Of a stretch of DNA of 64,000 nt, positions 55,227 to 63,676 are shown one piece after another. The notes beneath the pieces are model-generated. The model had not been told where the DNA came from. It did not search any database and worked only from the letters and a program-made list of their open reading frames with translations. The DNA is taken from positions 1 to 64,000 of the forward strand of contig JAPKZA010000277.1 in NCBI GenBank assembly GCA_026394015.1, in the 5' to 3' direction. Position numbers and translations under genes: made by a program. Each line of letters begins with the position of its first letter. Position 1 is the stretch's first letter. The stretch comes from Acidobacteriota bacterium. GTDB taxonomy: Bacteria; Acidobacteriota; Terriglobia; Bryobacterales; Bryobacteraceae.

Positions 55227-58200
55227 TGGCCATAAAAAGTCTCATCGATAAACTCGCGCCTTTTTTTGACGCCGACGCCCGGACCAAAGGCTGGGAGTAC
55301 GTCCGCAATCACCGCATCACCATCCGCCAAGGCAGCAAGTTCGCCGTCAAAGCCATCGCCCTCGGCACCCAGGAATATCGCGTCACCATCCGCATCGATG
55401 GCACCGACCTCTACTTCTACTGCGGCTGCGAAGCCTTCCGCAAAGACGGTCCCTGCAAACACCTCTGGGCCACCGCCGTCGACGCCGAACGCCTCGGCTA
55501 CCTCACCGACATCCGCTGGACCAACCTCGATTTAAGCCTCATCGAAGCCCAGGGCCCCGACGATCTCCCCGGTGAAGCCGTCCTCCCCAACTGGCGCCTC
55601 TACCTCCGCGACATCGACGCCAAAGCCAGCGTCACCCCCCAGCGCCGCGTCGAACCCCGCCCCGAAGACGAGCAAATCCTCTACTTCGTCGACCCCCTCG
55701 ATACCCTCCGCAACGGCCGCGCCATCTCGCTGCAAATCCTCGCCCGCACCCCCAATCAAAAGGGTGGCGGCTGGAATCGGACCTACCCCCTCCGCCTCTC
55801 TCTCGAACAGCTTCAGGAGATGGCCGACCCCTCCGACGACCGCGAAATCCTCCTCTCCCTCGCCGGCTCCCGCGGCGTCCTTTCCACCTACGCCACCTAC
55901 CCCGCCGAAGAGATCTATACCAACTACGAGCTCTCCCCCGCCCTCGGCCTCCGCCTCCTCCCCCTCCTCTGCGCCTCCGGCCGCTGCTTCCTCAAAAGCC
56001 CCAACTCCGAAGAACGCTCGCTCACCCAACCCCTCACCTGGGACCCCGACCCCTTCGGCTTCCGCCTCCTCTGGCAGCAAGGCGGCGACGGCAGCTGGCA
56101 GATCTCCTCCGAGTTCTTCCGCGAAGACGAAATGCTCGCCCTCGATGGCTCCACCCTCATCGTTGCCGGTTCGTTCCTTCTCCGCCGCCGCGCCATCGGC
56201 CCCCTTCGCGCCGTCAACTCCATCCCCTGGATCCAGTTCTTCCGCTCCCAAGGCCAGATCTCCGTCAGCGCAAACGAAATCGACGATTTCCTCCGCGAGT
56301 CGATCAAACGCCTTCCCGAAGAGGTCCTCCACCTTCCGTTAGCCCTCCGCTACGAACGCGTCGACGGTACCCCCCATCCCGCCATCAAGCTCCGCCAAGC
56401 CCAACGCCGCGCCGATCAGGACCCCTTCACCGGTCGCCCCGAATTCACGTACGCCCCCGGCCTCGTCGCCTCCGCCGAAGCCAAATCCGACGCCCTTTTC
56501 CACCCCTCGGAACGCAAAATCGTCCGCCGCGATCTCGCCGCCGAAGCCGCCGCCCTGGCGCTTCTCCCCGAAGCCGGCTTCCGCCCCGTCCAGTACGTCG
56601 GCGTGGAAGGTCAGTCCCGCAAGCTCTTCCAGGCCGGCTGGTACATCGAACTCCAAGGCCTCCCCATGCGCTCGGCCACCCGCATGAACGCCACCGTCTC
56701 CACCGGCATCGATTGGTTCGAACTCACCGGTGAAGTCCACTTCGACGACTTCTCCGTCCCCCTCCCCGAGCTTCTAAAAGCCATGAGCCAGGGCGAGACC
56801 ATGTTCAAGCTCGAAGATGGCAGCATCGCCATCCTCGACGAAGCCCAGCTCAATCGCCTCCGCGGTCTGCTCCACCTCGCCGAACTCGAAAAGGGCCAGG
56901 TCCGCTTCAAGCGCAACCAGGTCGCCCTCCTCGACGCTCTCCTCCTCGCCCAACCCGACATCAAAGCCGACGAGACCCTCGAACACGCCCGTCGCGAACT
57001 CCAAAACTTCCGCGGCGTGGGCCCCGCCCCCCAGCCTCCCGGCTTTATCGGCACCCTCCGCGATTACCAGCTCGAAGGTCTCGGCTGGCTGCTCTTTCTC
57101 AATAAATTCCACTTCGGCGGCTGCCTCGCCGACGACATGGGCGTCGGCAAAACTGCCCAAGTTCTGGCTCTCCTCGAAATGCGCCGTACCGCCCGTGCCG
57201 CCGGAGAAGCCATCCCCCCCTCGCTCGTCGTCGCCCCCCGCTCGCTCATCTTCAACTGGCAGCGCGAAGCCGCCCGCTTCACCCCCGAACTCCGAACGCT
57301 CGACTTCACCGGCCTCGCCCGCTCCCTCGATGATATCGAGCAGTACGACGTCATCTTCACGACCTACGGCACCCTCCGCCGAGACATCCCGACCCTCCAA
57401 GAGATCACCTTCGACTACGCCATCCTCGACGAAGCCCAGGCCATCAAAAACTTCGGCTCCTCCTCCGCCAAAGCCGCCCGGCTCATCAAGGCCAACCACC
57501 GCCTTACCATGACCGGCACCCCGGTCGAAAACCACCTCGGCGAACTCTGGAGCCTGTTCGAATTCCTCAACCCCGGCATGCTCGGCCACGCCTCGGTGCT
57601 CAAGCTGTCCGGAGCCGGTTCCCGCACCGTCGCGCCAGAAACCCGCGACCTCCTCGCCGCCGGTCTCCGGCCGTTCCTCCTCCGCCGCACGAAGGAGCAG
57701 GTCGCCAAAGAGCTCCCCGCCAAGATCGAGCAGACCCTCTTCTGCGAGCTCGACGCCGACGAACGCAAACTCTACAACGAGCTCCGCGACCACTACCGCG
57801 CTTCCCTTCTCTCCGGCACCTCCCGCACCTGGAACAAGAGCAAGCTCCAGGTCCTCGAAGCCCTGCTCCGTCTCCGTCAGGCGTCCTGCCATCCGGGCCT
57901 CATCGACAAGAAGCGGGCCGCCGGCTCCAGCGCCAAACTCGATACGTTGCTCAGCCAACTCGACGAAGTCCTCCAGGAAGGCCATAAGGCGCTGATCTTC
58001 TCCCAGTTCACCTCCCTACTCGCCCTCGTCCGCACCCAGCTCGATGCACAAGGCCTGACCTACGAATATCTGGACGGTAAGACGAAGGACCGCCAAGCCC
58101 CCGTCGAGCGCTTCCAGACCGACCCCGACTGCAAGCTTTTCCTGATCAGCCTGAAGGCCGGCGGCGTCGGCTTAAACCTCACAGCGGCCGACTATGTCTT

Positions 58201-58435
58201 CCTGCTAGACCCCTGGTGGAACCCGGCCGTCGAGGCGCAGGCCATCGACCGAACCCATCGGATTGGCCAGGACAAGCCCGTCTTCGCTTACCGTCTCATC
58301 GCCAAGGACACGGTGGAGGAGCGAGTCCTCGAACTCCAAAACTCCAAGCGCGAACTCGCCACCGCCATCCTCAGCGAAGACAACGCCCTCGTCTCCAAGC
58401 TCCAGCCCGAAGACCTTGCCCTACTGCTCTCGTAG
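55226..58435 (+). CDS. SNF2-family helicase with N-terminal SWIM zinc finger
   Basis: A 1069-residue DNA-dependent ATPase. A SWIM zinc finger lies at residues 66-79 (Cys66, Cys68, Cys77, His79). A long middle region of unknown fold runs to about 600. The SNF2 motor follows: DDMGVGKTAQ Walker A near 636, the DEAQ box near 735 (AILDEAQAIKN), MTGTPVENHLGELWSLFEF, then the C-terminal helicase half with LISLKAGGVGLNLTAADYVF and the motif VI IDRTHRIGQ near 1010. This SWIM-SNF2 layout is that of the bacterial HepA/RapA-like group, which may remodel RNA polymerase or DNA complexes. Confidence 0.92.
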   Translation: MAIKSLIDKLAPFFDADARTKGWEYVRNHRITIRQGSKFAVKAIALGTQEYRVTIRIDGTDLYFYCGCEAFRKDGPCKHLWATAVDAERLGYLTDIRWTNLDLSLIEAQGPDDLPGEAVLPNWRLYLRDIDAKASVTPQRRVEPRPEDEQILYFVDPLDTLRNGRAISLQILARTPNQKGGGWNRTYPLRLSLEQLQEMADPSDDREILLSLAGSRGVLSTYATYPAEEIYTNYELSPALGLRLLPLLCASGRCFLKSPNSEERSLTQPLTWDPDPFGFRLLWQQGGDGSWQISSEFFREDEMLALDGSTLIVAGSFLLRRRAIGPLRAVNSIPWIQFFRSQGQISVSANEIDDFLRESIKRLPEEVLHLPLALRYERVDGTPHPAIKLRQAQRRADQDPFTGRPEFTYAPGLVASAEAKSDALFHPSERKIVRRDLAAEAAALALLPEAGFRPVQYVGVEGQSRKLFQAGWYIELQGLPMRSATRMNATVSTGIDWFELTGEVHFDDFSVPLPELLKAMSQGETMFKLEDGSIAILDEAQLNRLRGLLHLAELEKGQVRFKRNQVALLDALLLAQPDIKADETLEHARRELQNFRGVGPAPQPPGFIGTLRDYQLEGLGWLLFLNKFHFGGCLADDMGVGKTAQVLALLEMRRTARAAGEAIPPSLVVAPRSLIFNWQREAARFTPELRTLDFTGLARSLDDIEQYDVIFTTYGTLRRDIPTLQEITFDYAILDEAQAIKNFGSSSAKAARLIKANHRLTMTGTPVENHLGELWSLFEFLNPGMLGHASVLKLSGAGSRTVAPETRDLLAAGLRPFLLRRTKEQVAKELPAKIEQTLFCELDADERKLYNELRDHYRASLLSGTSRTWNKSKLQVLEALLRLRQASCHPGLIDKKRAAGSSAKLDTLLSQLDEVLQEGHKALIFSQFTSLLALVRTQLDAQGLTYEYLDGKTKDRQAPVERFQTDPDCKLFLISLKAGGVGLNLTAADYVFLLDPWWNPAVEAQAIDRTHRIGQDKPVFAYRLIAKDTVEERVLELQNSKRELATAILSEDNALVSKLQPEDLALLLS

Positions 58436-58450
58436 CCACGCTATCGCGGG

Positions 58451-59158
58451 TTACGGCTTGTGCCGCTGCGATGCGTAGTATTTCTCGTCCTGCCTCGCCC
58501 AGCCAGCCTGCAGACCCGCTGGTGCATCTTTGTTGTAGCGGACTTGATGAGTTTCCCCTTGCATCTGCGAAGGGGCCATTTCAAGATACTCATCAGGAAT
58601 CTGAAACAGTCACCATCCGGGTCACCCATTCGAATTGCTACAGGTACTTTTTCTGTCCGAGCGATAACTTCGCGGTTCTGGTTTAACTTTTCCGCCACGA
58701 TGCGAACCTCTGCGCACCGCAAATCCGGGGCCAGCCATTGCGTGAGTTTCAACAGTTGTGATCCCAGTTTACTCTTGGACTCGTAGACCAAGGCGCGAAC
58801 CCCCAGAACGATCTCTTCTCGAACCGGTTTCTCATTCGGGTTTGAGGCGCAATCGGCCCGCTTCGTGTTTCGCTGAATCTCTAGGCGTTCACTCTCGGCG
58901 AAGTATCGAGTTGACTTCGTCTTGTCAGGATCAGAAATCACTACGTTCTTTCCGGACGAGATATCAACGACCTGCCGCGACATTACTTCACCACCGAAAG
59001 CCCTGGAATGCGCAGTCGACCCATCGCTCTGACAATTCAACGGTAAACGATGATCGCTGAGTGCTAGGCACCTGAGCAGACGCCACCAAGCCGGACTTTG
59101 CGACGACAAAGCCTGCCACTGAAAGTACTAACGCGCCGAACCACTGTGAGTTTTTCAT
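58451..59158 (-). pseudogene. Frameshifted relic of an exported protein
   Basis: Minus strand. ATG 59158 follows AAGGAG and opens a signal peptide (NSQWFGALVLSVAGFVVA) and a mature start, but this frame stops after 56 codons. A second frame then encodes a continuous protein-like stretch (QSDGSTAHSRAFGGEVMSRQ, VVDISSGKNVVISDPDKTKS, REEIVLGVRALVYESKSKLG). Just after GDPDGD the sense moves to a third frame (LFQIPDEYLEMAPSQMQGE, ending in RQDEKYYASQRHKP and TAA at 58453-58451). Two frameshifts in one gene indicate decay or sequence errors. It would be an exported soluble protein; I do not recognise the family. Confidence 0.65.
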
Positions 59159-59189
59159 AGCTAACCAACTCCTTACTTAATAGTTAAGG

Positions 59190-59525
59190 CTACATGCACG
59201 AACCGGAAGTACATGGGCAGTTATTGAAATTGCATGCCTAGATGAAGCTGACGCAACTGATTAAATTGATTGCCTCAGGGCCGTAACGCGGACATGACTC
59301 ACTGATTCCGCCACATCGCCCTACTGGGCAAATGATTTCCGGTGGCCCAACCGGGTCACCGGTGCATCCATGGCTATCGCAAGTGCAATCCTCGAAAGAG
59401 TTACAACCAGTTCTGCACGCTCCAGCACTGAACGCCGGGCACGTAGATTAAGCACTTACTATGTCGACTTAGCATGATACGACCCCGACGAGAAGCGCCA
59501 TAGCATAGGTTACGAATTTGTTCAT
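59190..59525 (-). pseudogene. Cys-rich exported peptide gene interrupted by in-frame stops
   Basis: Minus strand, a single frame of 112 codons from ATG 59525 (AGGAG 7 bases upstream) to TAG 59192-59190. It reads as a signal peptide (MNKFVTYAMALLVGVVSC), then TAA, six codons, TAA, then a Cys-dense stretch (CPAFSAGACRTGCNSFEDC, CDSHGCTGDPVGPPEIICP, CGGISESCPRYGPE), TAG, and ACNFNNCPCTSGSCM before the last stop. The frame encodes 15 Cys in all, 14 of them after the signal peptide and spread on both sides of the third internal stop, so the frame itself looks ancestral. Each internal stop is one C-to-T change from a Gln codon. It lies 31 bases upstream of the other relic. Confidence 0.55.
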
Positions 59526-59694
59526 TGAGTGACTCCTATCTTTGAACTAACAGCCCGAGTATGCCCTTGGGGCCTGCCGAAGTCGCGATATTTGCCGACT
59601 TAGCGCTTTTGTTTACGTGGGAGTCGAAACCTCAGCGCGCCAAGCAAACCCGCCTCCAGGGTATACCTACCTCTACTGCTTTCTTAAAATTCGG

Positions 59695-59700
59695 TAAACT
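59695..59700 (+). promoter_or_regulatory. TANNNT -10-like box (TAAACT) before the 59707 gene
   Basis: TAAACT ends 6 bases before ATG 59707, with no Shine-Dalgarno. The 181-base region 59526-59706 otherwise shows no hairpin terminator or RNA gene. Confidence 0.35.
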
Positions 59701-59706
59701 TGCGGG

Positions 59707-60948
59707 ATGCAGCTTTCCCGCCGCGAACTCCTCTCCGCCGCCGCCCTGCCCTGGGCTCCCAGCCGTCCCAAAATCGCCGCCATCATCACCGAGTACCGCA
59801 AACACTCCCACGGCCAACACATCGTGGACCGCTTCCTCGAAGGCTACGGCTGGGACGGCGAACACCACCATCCCAATATGGACCTCGTCTCCCTCTACGT
59901 TGACCAGCGTCCCAACGGCGACCTCACCCCCGACCGCGCCGCTCGCTTCCCCGGTATGAAGGTCTATCCCACCATCGCCGAAGCCCTCACCGCCGGCACC
60001 TCCAAGCTCGCCGTCGACGGCGTCATGCTCGTCGGCGAACATGGCCGCTACGCCCGCAACGAAAAAGGCCAAACCAAGTACCCCCGCTACGAGTTCTTCA
60101 AGGAAATCGTCAAGGTCTTCGAAGCCAGTAATCGCGTCGTCCCCGTCTTCAACGACAAGCACCTATCCTGGAACTGGGACTGGGCAAAGGAGATGTACGA
60201 CACCTCCCGCCGCATGAAGTTCCCCCTCATGGCCGGCTCCAGCCTCCCCGTCACCTGGCGCACCCCGTCGCTCGAATTCCCCACCGGGGCCCGCGTCGAA
60301 GAAGCCATGTGCGTCTGCTACGGCGGCGTCGATAGCTACGACTTCCACGGCCTCGAAACCATCCAGGGCATGGTCGAACGCCGCAAGGGTGGCGAGTCCG
60401 GCGTCGAATGGGTGCAAGCTTATCGGGGCGCCGAGTTCTGGGCCGCCTACAAAGACAAAGTCTGGCCCACCGAACTCGTCGAAGCCGCCCTCTGCCGCAG
60501 CCATACGCTCGTCCCCGCCCGCGAAGGTTTCAACGATATCTTCCCCACCGTCGACGACATGAAGCGCCTCGTGAAGGACCCCGTCGCCTATCGCTACAAG
60601 CACTCCGACGGCCTCATGTCCACCATGATCCTGATGAGCGGACTCATCCGCGACTTCAACTTCTCCGCTCGCCTCACTGGCCAGAAGGACCTGTTCTCCA
60701 CGCAGATGTACCTCCCCATGCCCGATGGCCGGACGACGCTCGCCAACTTCTTCAGCCCCCTCGTCTACAACTCTGAGCTGATGTACCTCACCGGCAAAGA
60801 GACCTACCCGCTCGAACGGACGCTGCTCACGACCGGCCTCACCGCCGCCGGGGTTGAAAGCCTGCACATCGGCCAAAAGCGCTTCGCGACGCCCCATCTC
60901 AATATCCGCTACCAAGCCACGAAAGAGTCCACGTTCTGGAGGTCCTAA
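59707..60948 (+). CDS. Conserved-looking Tat-exported protein of unknown function, paralogue A
   Basis: A 413-residue protein. The N-terminus MQLSRRELLSAAALPWAPS has a twin-arginine-like SRRELL motif. The body starts IAAIITEYRKHSHGQHIVDR and contains VDGVMLVGEHGRYARNEKGQ, VPVFNDKHLSWNWDWAKEMY, MAGSSLPVTWRTPSLEFP and a final RFATPHLNIRY. The neighbouring gene at 60948 shares all of these blocks in order, so the two are paralogues of one family I cannot name. The conserved Glu-His-Gly and Asn-Asp-Lys-His sites look catalytic or metal-binding. It overlaps the next gene by one base (TAATG). Confidence 0.75.
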   Translation: MQLSRRELLSAAALPWAPSRPKIAAIITEYRKHSHGQHIVDRFLEGYGWDGEHHHPNMDLVSLYVDQRPNGDLTPDRAARFPGMKVYPTIAEALTAGTSKLAVDGVMLVGEHGRYARNEKGQTKYPRYEFFKEIVKVFEASNRVVPVFNDKHLSWNWDWAKEMYDTSRRMKFPLMAGSSLPVTWRTPSLEFPTGARVEEAMCVCYGGVDSYDFHGLETIQGMVERRKGGESGVEWVQAYRGAEFWAAYKDKVWPTELVEAALCRSHTLVPAREGFNDIFPTVDDMKRLVKDPVAYRYKHSDGLMSTMILMSGLIRDFNFSARLTGQKDLFSTQMYLPMPDGRTTLANFFSPLVYNSELMYLTGKETYPLERTLLTTGLTAAGVESLHIGQKRFATPHLNIRYQATKESTFWRS

Positions 60949-62108
60949 TGAAGCGCATCGCCGTCGTCACCACCATCTATAAGTACCTTTCCCACGCCCA
61001 GCACATGGCGGACCGCTTCCTCGTCGGCTACCCGCACGAAGGCCGCTGGCACAAGCCGGACATGCAAATCGTCTCGCTCTACGTCGACCAAAAACCCACC
61101 GGCGACCAGAGCCAGGCCCGCGCCACCGAGTTCGGCTTTAAGGTCTATCCCACCATCGCCGAAGCGCTCCGCTGCGGGACTGACAAGCTCGCCGTCGATG
61201 CCGTCCTGATCATCGGCGAACACGGCGACTACCCGAAAAACGAGCTCGGCCAGGTCCTCTACCCGCGCCACGAATTCTTCAAGCAGTGCGTCGAGGTCTT
61301 CGATAAGGACGGCCGCGCCGTTCCTGTCTACAACGACAAACACCTCTCCTACAGCTTCGAAAAAGCCAAGTGGATGCTCGACCAAGGCAAGCGCCTGAAG
61401 TTCCCCATCCTCGCCGGCTCCAGCCTCCCCGTCACCTGGCGCCTCCCCGATATTGAGATTCCCCTCGGCAGCCAGATCGACGAAGCGCTGATGGTCGGCG
61501 TCGGCGGTTCCGACCCGATGGACTACCATGCCCTCGAAGCCATGCAGTGCATGATCGAACGTCGCAAGGGCGGCGAGACCGGCGTCAAGTCCGTCCAACT
61601 GCTCGAAGGCGAAGCCGCCTGGAACGCGCCCTATTCGAAGGAGCTTCTCATCGCCGCCCTCTCCCGCAGCGATACGCCCAAGGGCCTCACCGAGAAGGAT
61701 GGCCGCACCCAGAACCTGGTCGCCAGCGGCGAACTGCGCAAGCTCGTCCCGAAGCCAGCGGCCTATCTCATTGAGCGCAACGACGGCTTGAAGACTACCC
61801 TGCTCATGCTCAATGGAGCCGTCCAGGATTACACGTTCGCAGCCAGGGTCCGCGGTAAAGGAATCCTATCCACGCAGTTCTTCCTCACCCCGGTCCCGAA
61901 CGTCACCTACTCGGCCTGCCTGGTTAGTAAGATCGAGGAGATGTTTGCCACCGGCCGCGCGCCCTACCCCGCGGCCCGCACGCTCATCGTCTCCGGCATG
62001 CTCGAAAGCTGTCTGCAGTCGAAGGCCAAAGGCAGCCAACTGCTCTCGACGCCGCACCTCAGCGTTCGCTACAACGCCCCCACCAAAAGCCAGCACGCCC
62101 AGCGCTAA
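60948..62108 (+). CDS. Protein of unknown function, paralogue B (no export signal)
   Basis: A 386-residue paralogue of the preceding protein without the twin-arginine leader: it starts MKRIAVVTTIYKYLSHAQHM. Conserved blocks in the same order: GFKVYPTIAEALRCGTDKLA, VDAVLIIGEHGDYPKNELGQ, VPVYNDKHLSYSFEKAKWML, LAGSSLPVTWRLPDIEIPLG, MIERRKGGETGVKSVQLLEG and LLSTPHLSVRY. A cytoplasmic and an exported form thus appear to be made from one operon. The overall pattern resembles an oxidoreductase or hydrolase, but no known cofactor motif is certain. Confidence 0.75.
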   Translation: MKRIAVVTTIYKYLSHAQHMADRFLVGYPHEGRWHKPDMQIVSLYVDQKPTGDQSQARATEFGFKVYPTIAEALRCGTDKLAVDAVLIIGEHGDYPKNELGQVLYPRHEFFKQCVEVFDKDGRAVPVYNDKHLSYSFEKAKWMLDQGKRLKFPILAGSSLPVTWRLPDIEIPLGSQIDEALMVGVGGSDPMDYHALEAMQCMIERRKGGETGVKSVQLLEGEAAWNAPYSKELLIAALSRSDTPKGLTEKDGRTQNLVASGELRKLVPKPAAYLIERNDGLKTTLLMLNGAVQDYTFAARVRGKGILSTQFFLTPVPNVTYSACLVSKIEEMFATGRAPYPAARTLIVSGMLESCLQSKAKGSQLLSTPHLSVRYNAPTKSQHAQR

Positions 62109-62119
62109 GCTAGAGAGCG

Positions 62120-63676
62120 ATGAAGCTCTTTTCCGCTGTACTCCTCTCAAGCGCCCTGTTCGCGCAAACCCCGAACCTGGAGCAATTGAAGAAGGAAGCC
62201 ATTGCCGGCGTCGACGCCCGGTCGAAGATGGTCCAGGAGATCGTCGACATGGTCTTCAGTTTCGGCGAACTCGGCTTCCAGGAAGTCGAGACGTCGAAGT
62301 ACCTCACGGGCGTCCTCGAAAAGAACGGCTTCCAAGTGCAGCGCGGCGTGGCGGGCATCCCCACCGCCTGGGTCGCGACGTATGGCCAAGGCAAGCCGGT
62401 CATCGGCTTCATCACCGACATCGACGGCATCCCCCGCGCCTCGCAGAAGCCCGGCGTCGCCTATCACGATCCGATCATCGAAGGAGCCCCCGGCCACGGC
62501 GAAGGCCACAACTCCGGCAACGCCGTCAACCTCGTCGCGGCCATCGTCCTGAAGGAGCTGATGATCAAGTACGGCATCAAGGGGACGCTGAAGATCTATC
62601 CCGGAGTCGCCGAGGAGTTGGTCGCGACCAAGGCTTACTACATCCGCGCCGGGCTGATGAAGGATCTCGACATCATGCTCGGCTGCCACGTCGGCGCTGA
62701 GCTCGCCACCTCTTTCGGCCAGCCCGCCATTAACAGCGGCCTCGTCTCGATTCAGTTCACCTTCAAGGGCGAAGCCGCCCACGCCGCCGGGGCCCCGTGG
62801 AAAGGGCGCAGCGCTCTCGATGGCGTCGAGCTCATGAACACCATGTGGAACTACAAGCGCGAGCACCTACGGCCGGAGCAGCGGTCCCACTACGTCATCA
62901 CGAATGGCGGTGACCAGCCCAACGTCGTCCCCGAAGAGTCCACCGTCTGGTACTACTTCCGCGAGCAGGACTTTCCCCGCATCAAGGAACTGGCCGAGTT
63001 CGGGGCGACCATGGCGAAGGCGGCCAGTTTGGCTTCCAGCACCACGGTCTCGCAGCGCGTCGTCGGCTCGGCGTGGCCCGGCCACTTCAGCAAGCCGGTC
63101 GCCGAGGTGCAGCAGAAGAACATCGAGCTGATCGGCATGCCCAAGTGGAGCGAGGCCGACCAGACGCTGGCCCGCGAGCTCCAGCGCGAAGTCCGTTCGC
63201 CGAAGGTCGAGCCCCTTGCGGATAAGCCCAAAGCCCTCAAAGCGCCGCAGCCCTGGAAAGGAGGCGGCTCGGACGACGTCGGCGATATCTCCTGGATCAT
63301 GCCGATGGCCTACATGCGCTACCCGGCCAACATCCCGAACCTGCCGGGTCACCACTGGGCTAACGCCATCGCCGAGGCTACCCCGATCGCCCACAAGGGC
63401 TCGGCCGTCGGGGCCAAAGTCCAAGCCGCCACGGCCCTCGACTACCTGCTCCGCCCCGAACTTCTGGCCGAAGCTTGGAAGTACTTCAAGGAGGTGCAGA
63501 CCAAGGACCTGCAGTACAAGCCGCTGATGGCCGATACCGATCAACCGGCCATTGAGCTGAACCGCGAGAAGATGGACCGCTACCGGGAGCAGATGCGGAA
63601 GTTCTACTACGACCCGGCGAAGTATGGCACTTACCTGGAACAACTCGGCATCACCTACCCGACGCTGAAGAAGTAG
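62120..63676 (+). CDS. M20-family amidohydrolase (AbgB-like), exported
   Basis: A 518-residue metallohydrolase of the amidohydrolase/AbgB (p-aminobenzoyl-glutamate utilisation B) branch. Signal peptide MKLFSAVLLSSALFAQ. Metal and catalytic elements: GFITDIDGIP, GHGEGHNSGNAVNLVAA, a Glu pair in PGVAEELVATKAYYI, and the late His in LPGHHWANAIAE. The dimerisation insert is at about 210-320 (GEAAHAAGAPWKGRSALDGV). TAAGCT lies 8 bases before the ATG. It follows paralogue B by 11 bases, so the three genes may act on one amide substrate; this is inferred only from context. Confidence 0.88.
   Translation: MKLFSAVLLSSALFAQTPNLEQLKKEAIAGVDARSKMVQEIVDMVFSFGELGFQEVETSKYLTGVLEKNGFQVQRGVAGIPTAWVATYGQGKPVIGFITDIDGIPRASQKPGVAYHDPIIEGAPGHGEGHNSGNAVNLVAAIVLKELMIKYGIKGTLKIYPGVAEELVATKAYYIRAGLMKDLDIMLGCHVGAELATSFGQPAINSGLVSIQFTFKGEAAHAAGAPWKGRSALDGVELMNTMWNYKREHLRPEQRSHYVITNGGDQPNVVPEESTVWYYFREQDFPRIKELAEFGATMAKAASLASSTTVSQRVVGSAWPGHFSKPVAEVQQKNIELIGMPKWSEADQTLARELQREVRSPKVEPLADKPKALKAPQPWKGGGSDDVGDISWIMPMAYMRYPANIPNLPGHHWANAIAEATPIAHKGSAVGAKVQAATALDYLLRPELLAEAWKYFKEVQTKDLQYKPLMADTDQPAIELNREKMDRYREQMRKFYYDPAKYGTYLEQLGITYPTLKK

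Noticed and set aside
59561-59959. A plus-strand open frame overlapping the start of the 59707 gene
   Set aside because: It has no domain features, overlaps the better-supported frame of paralogue A, and becomes Pro/Ser/Thr-rich as shadow frames do here.
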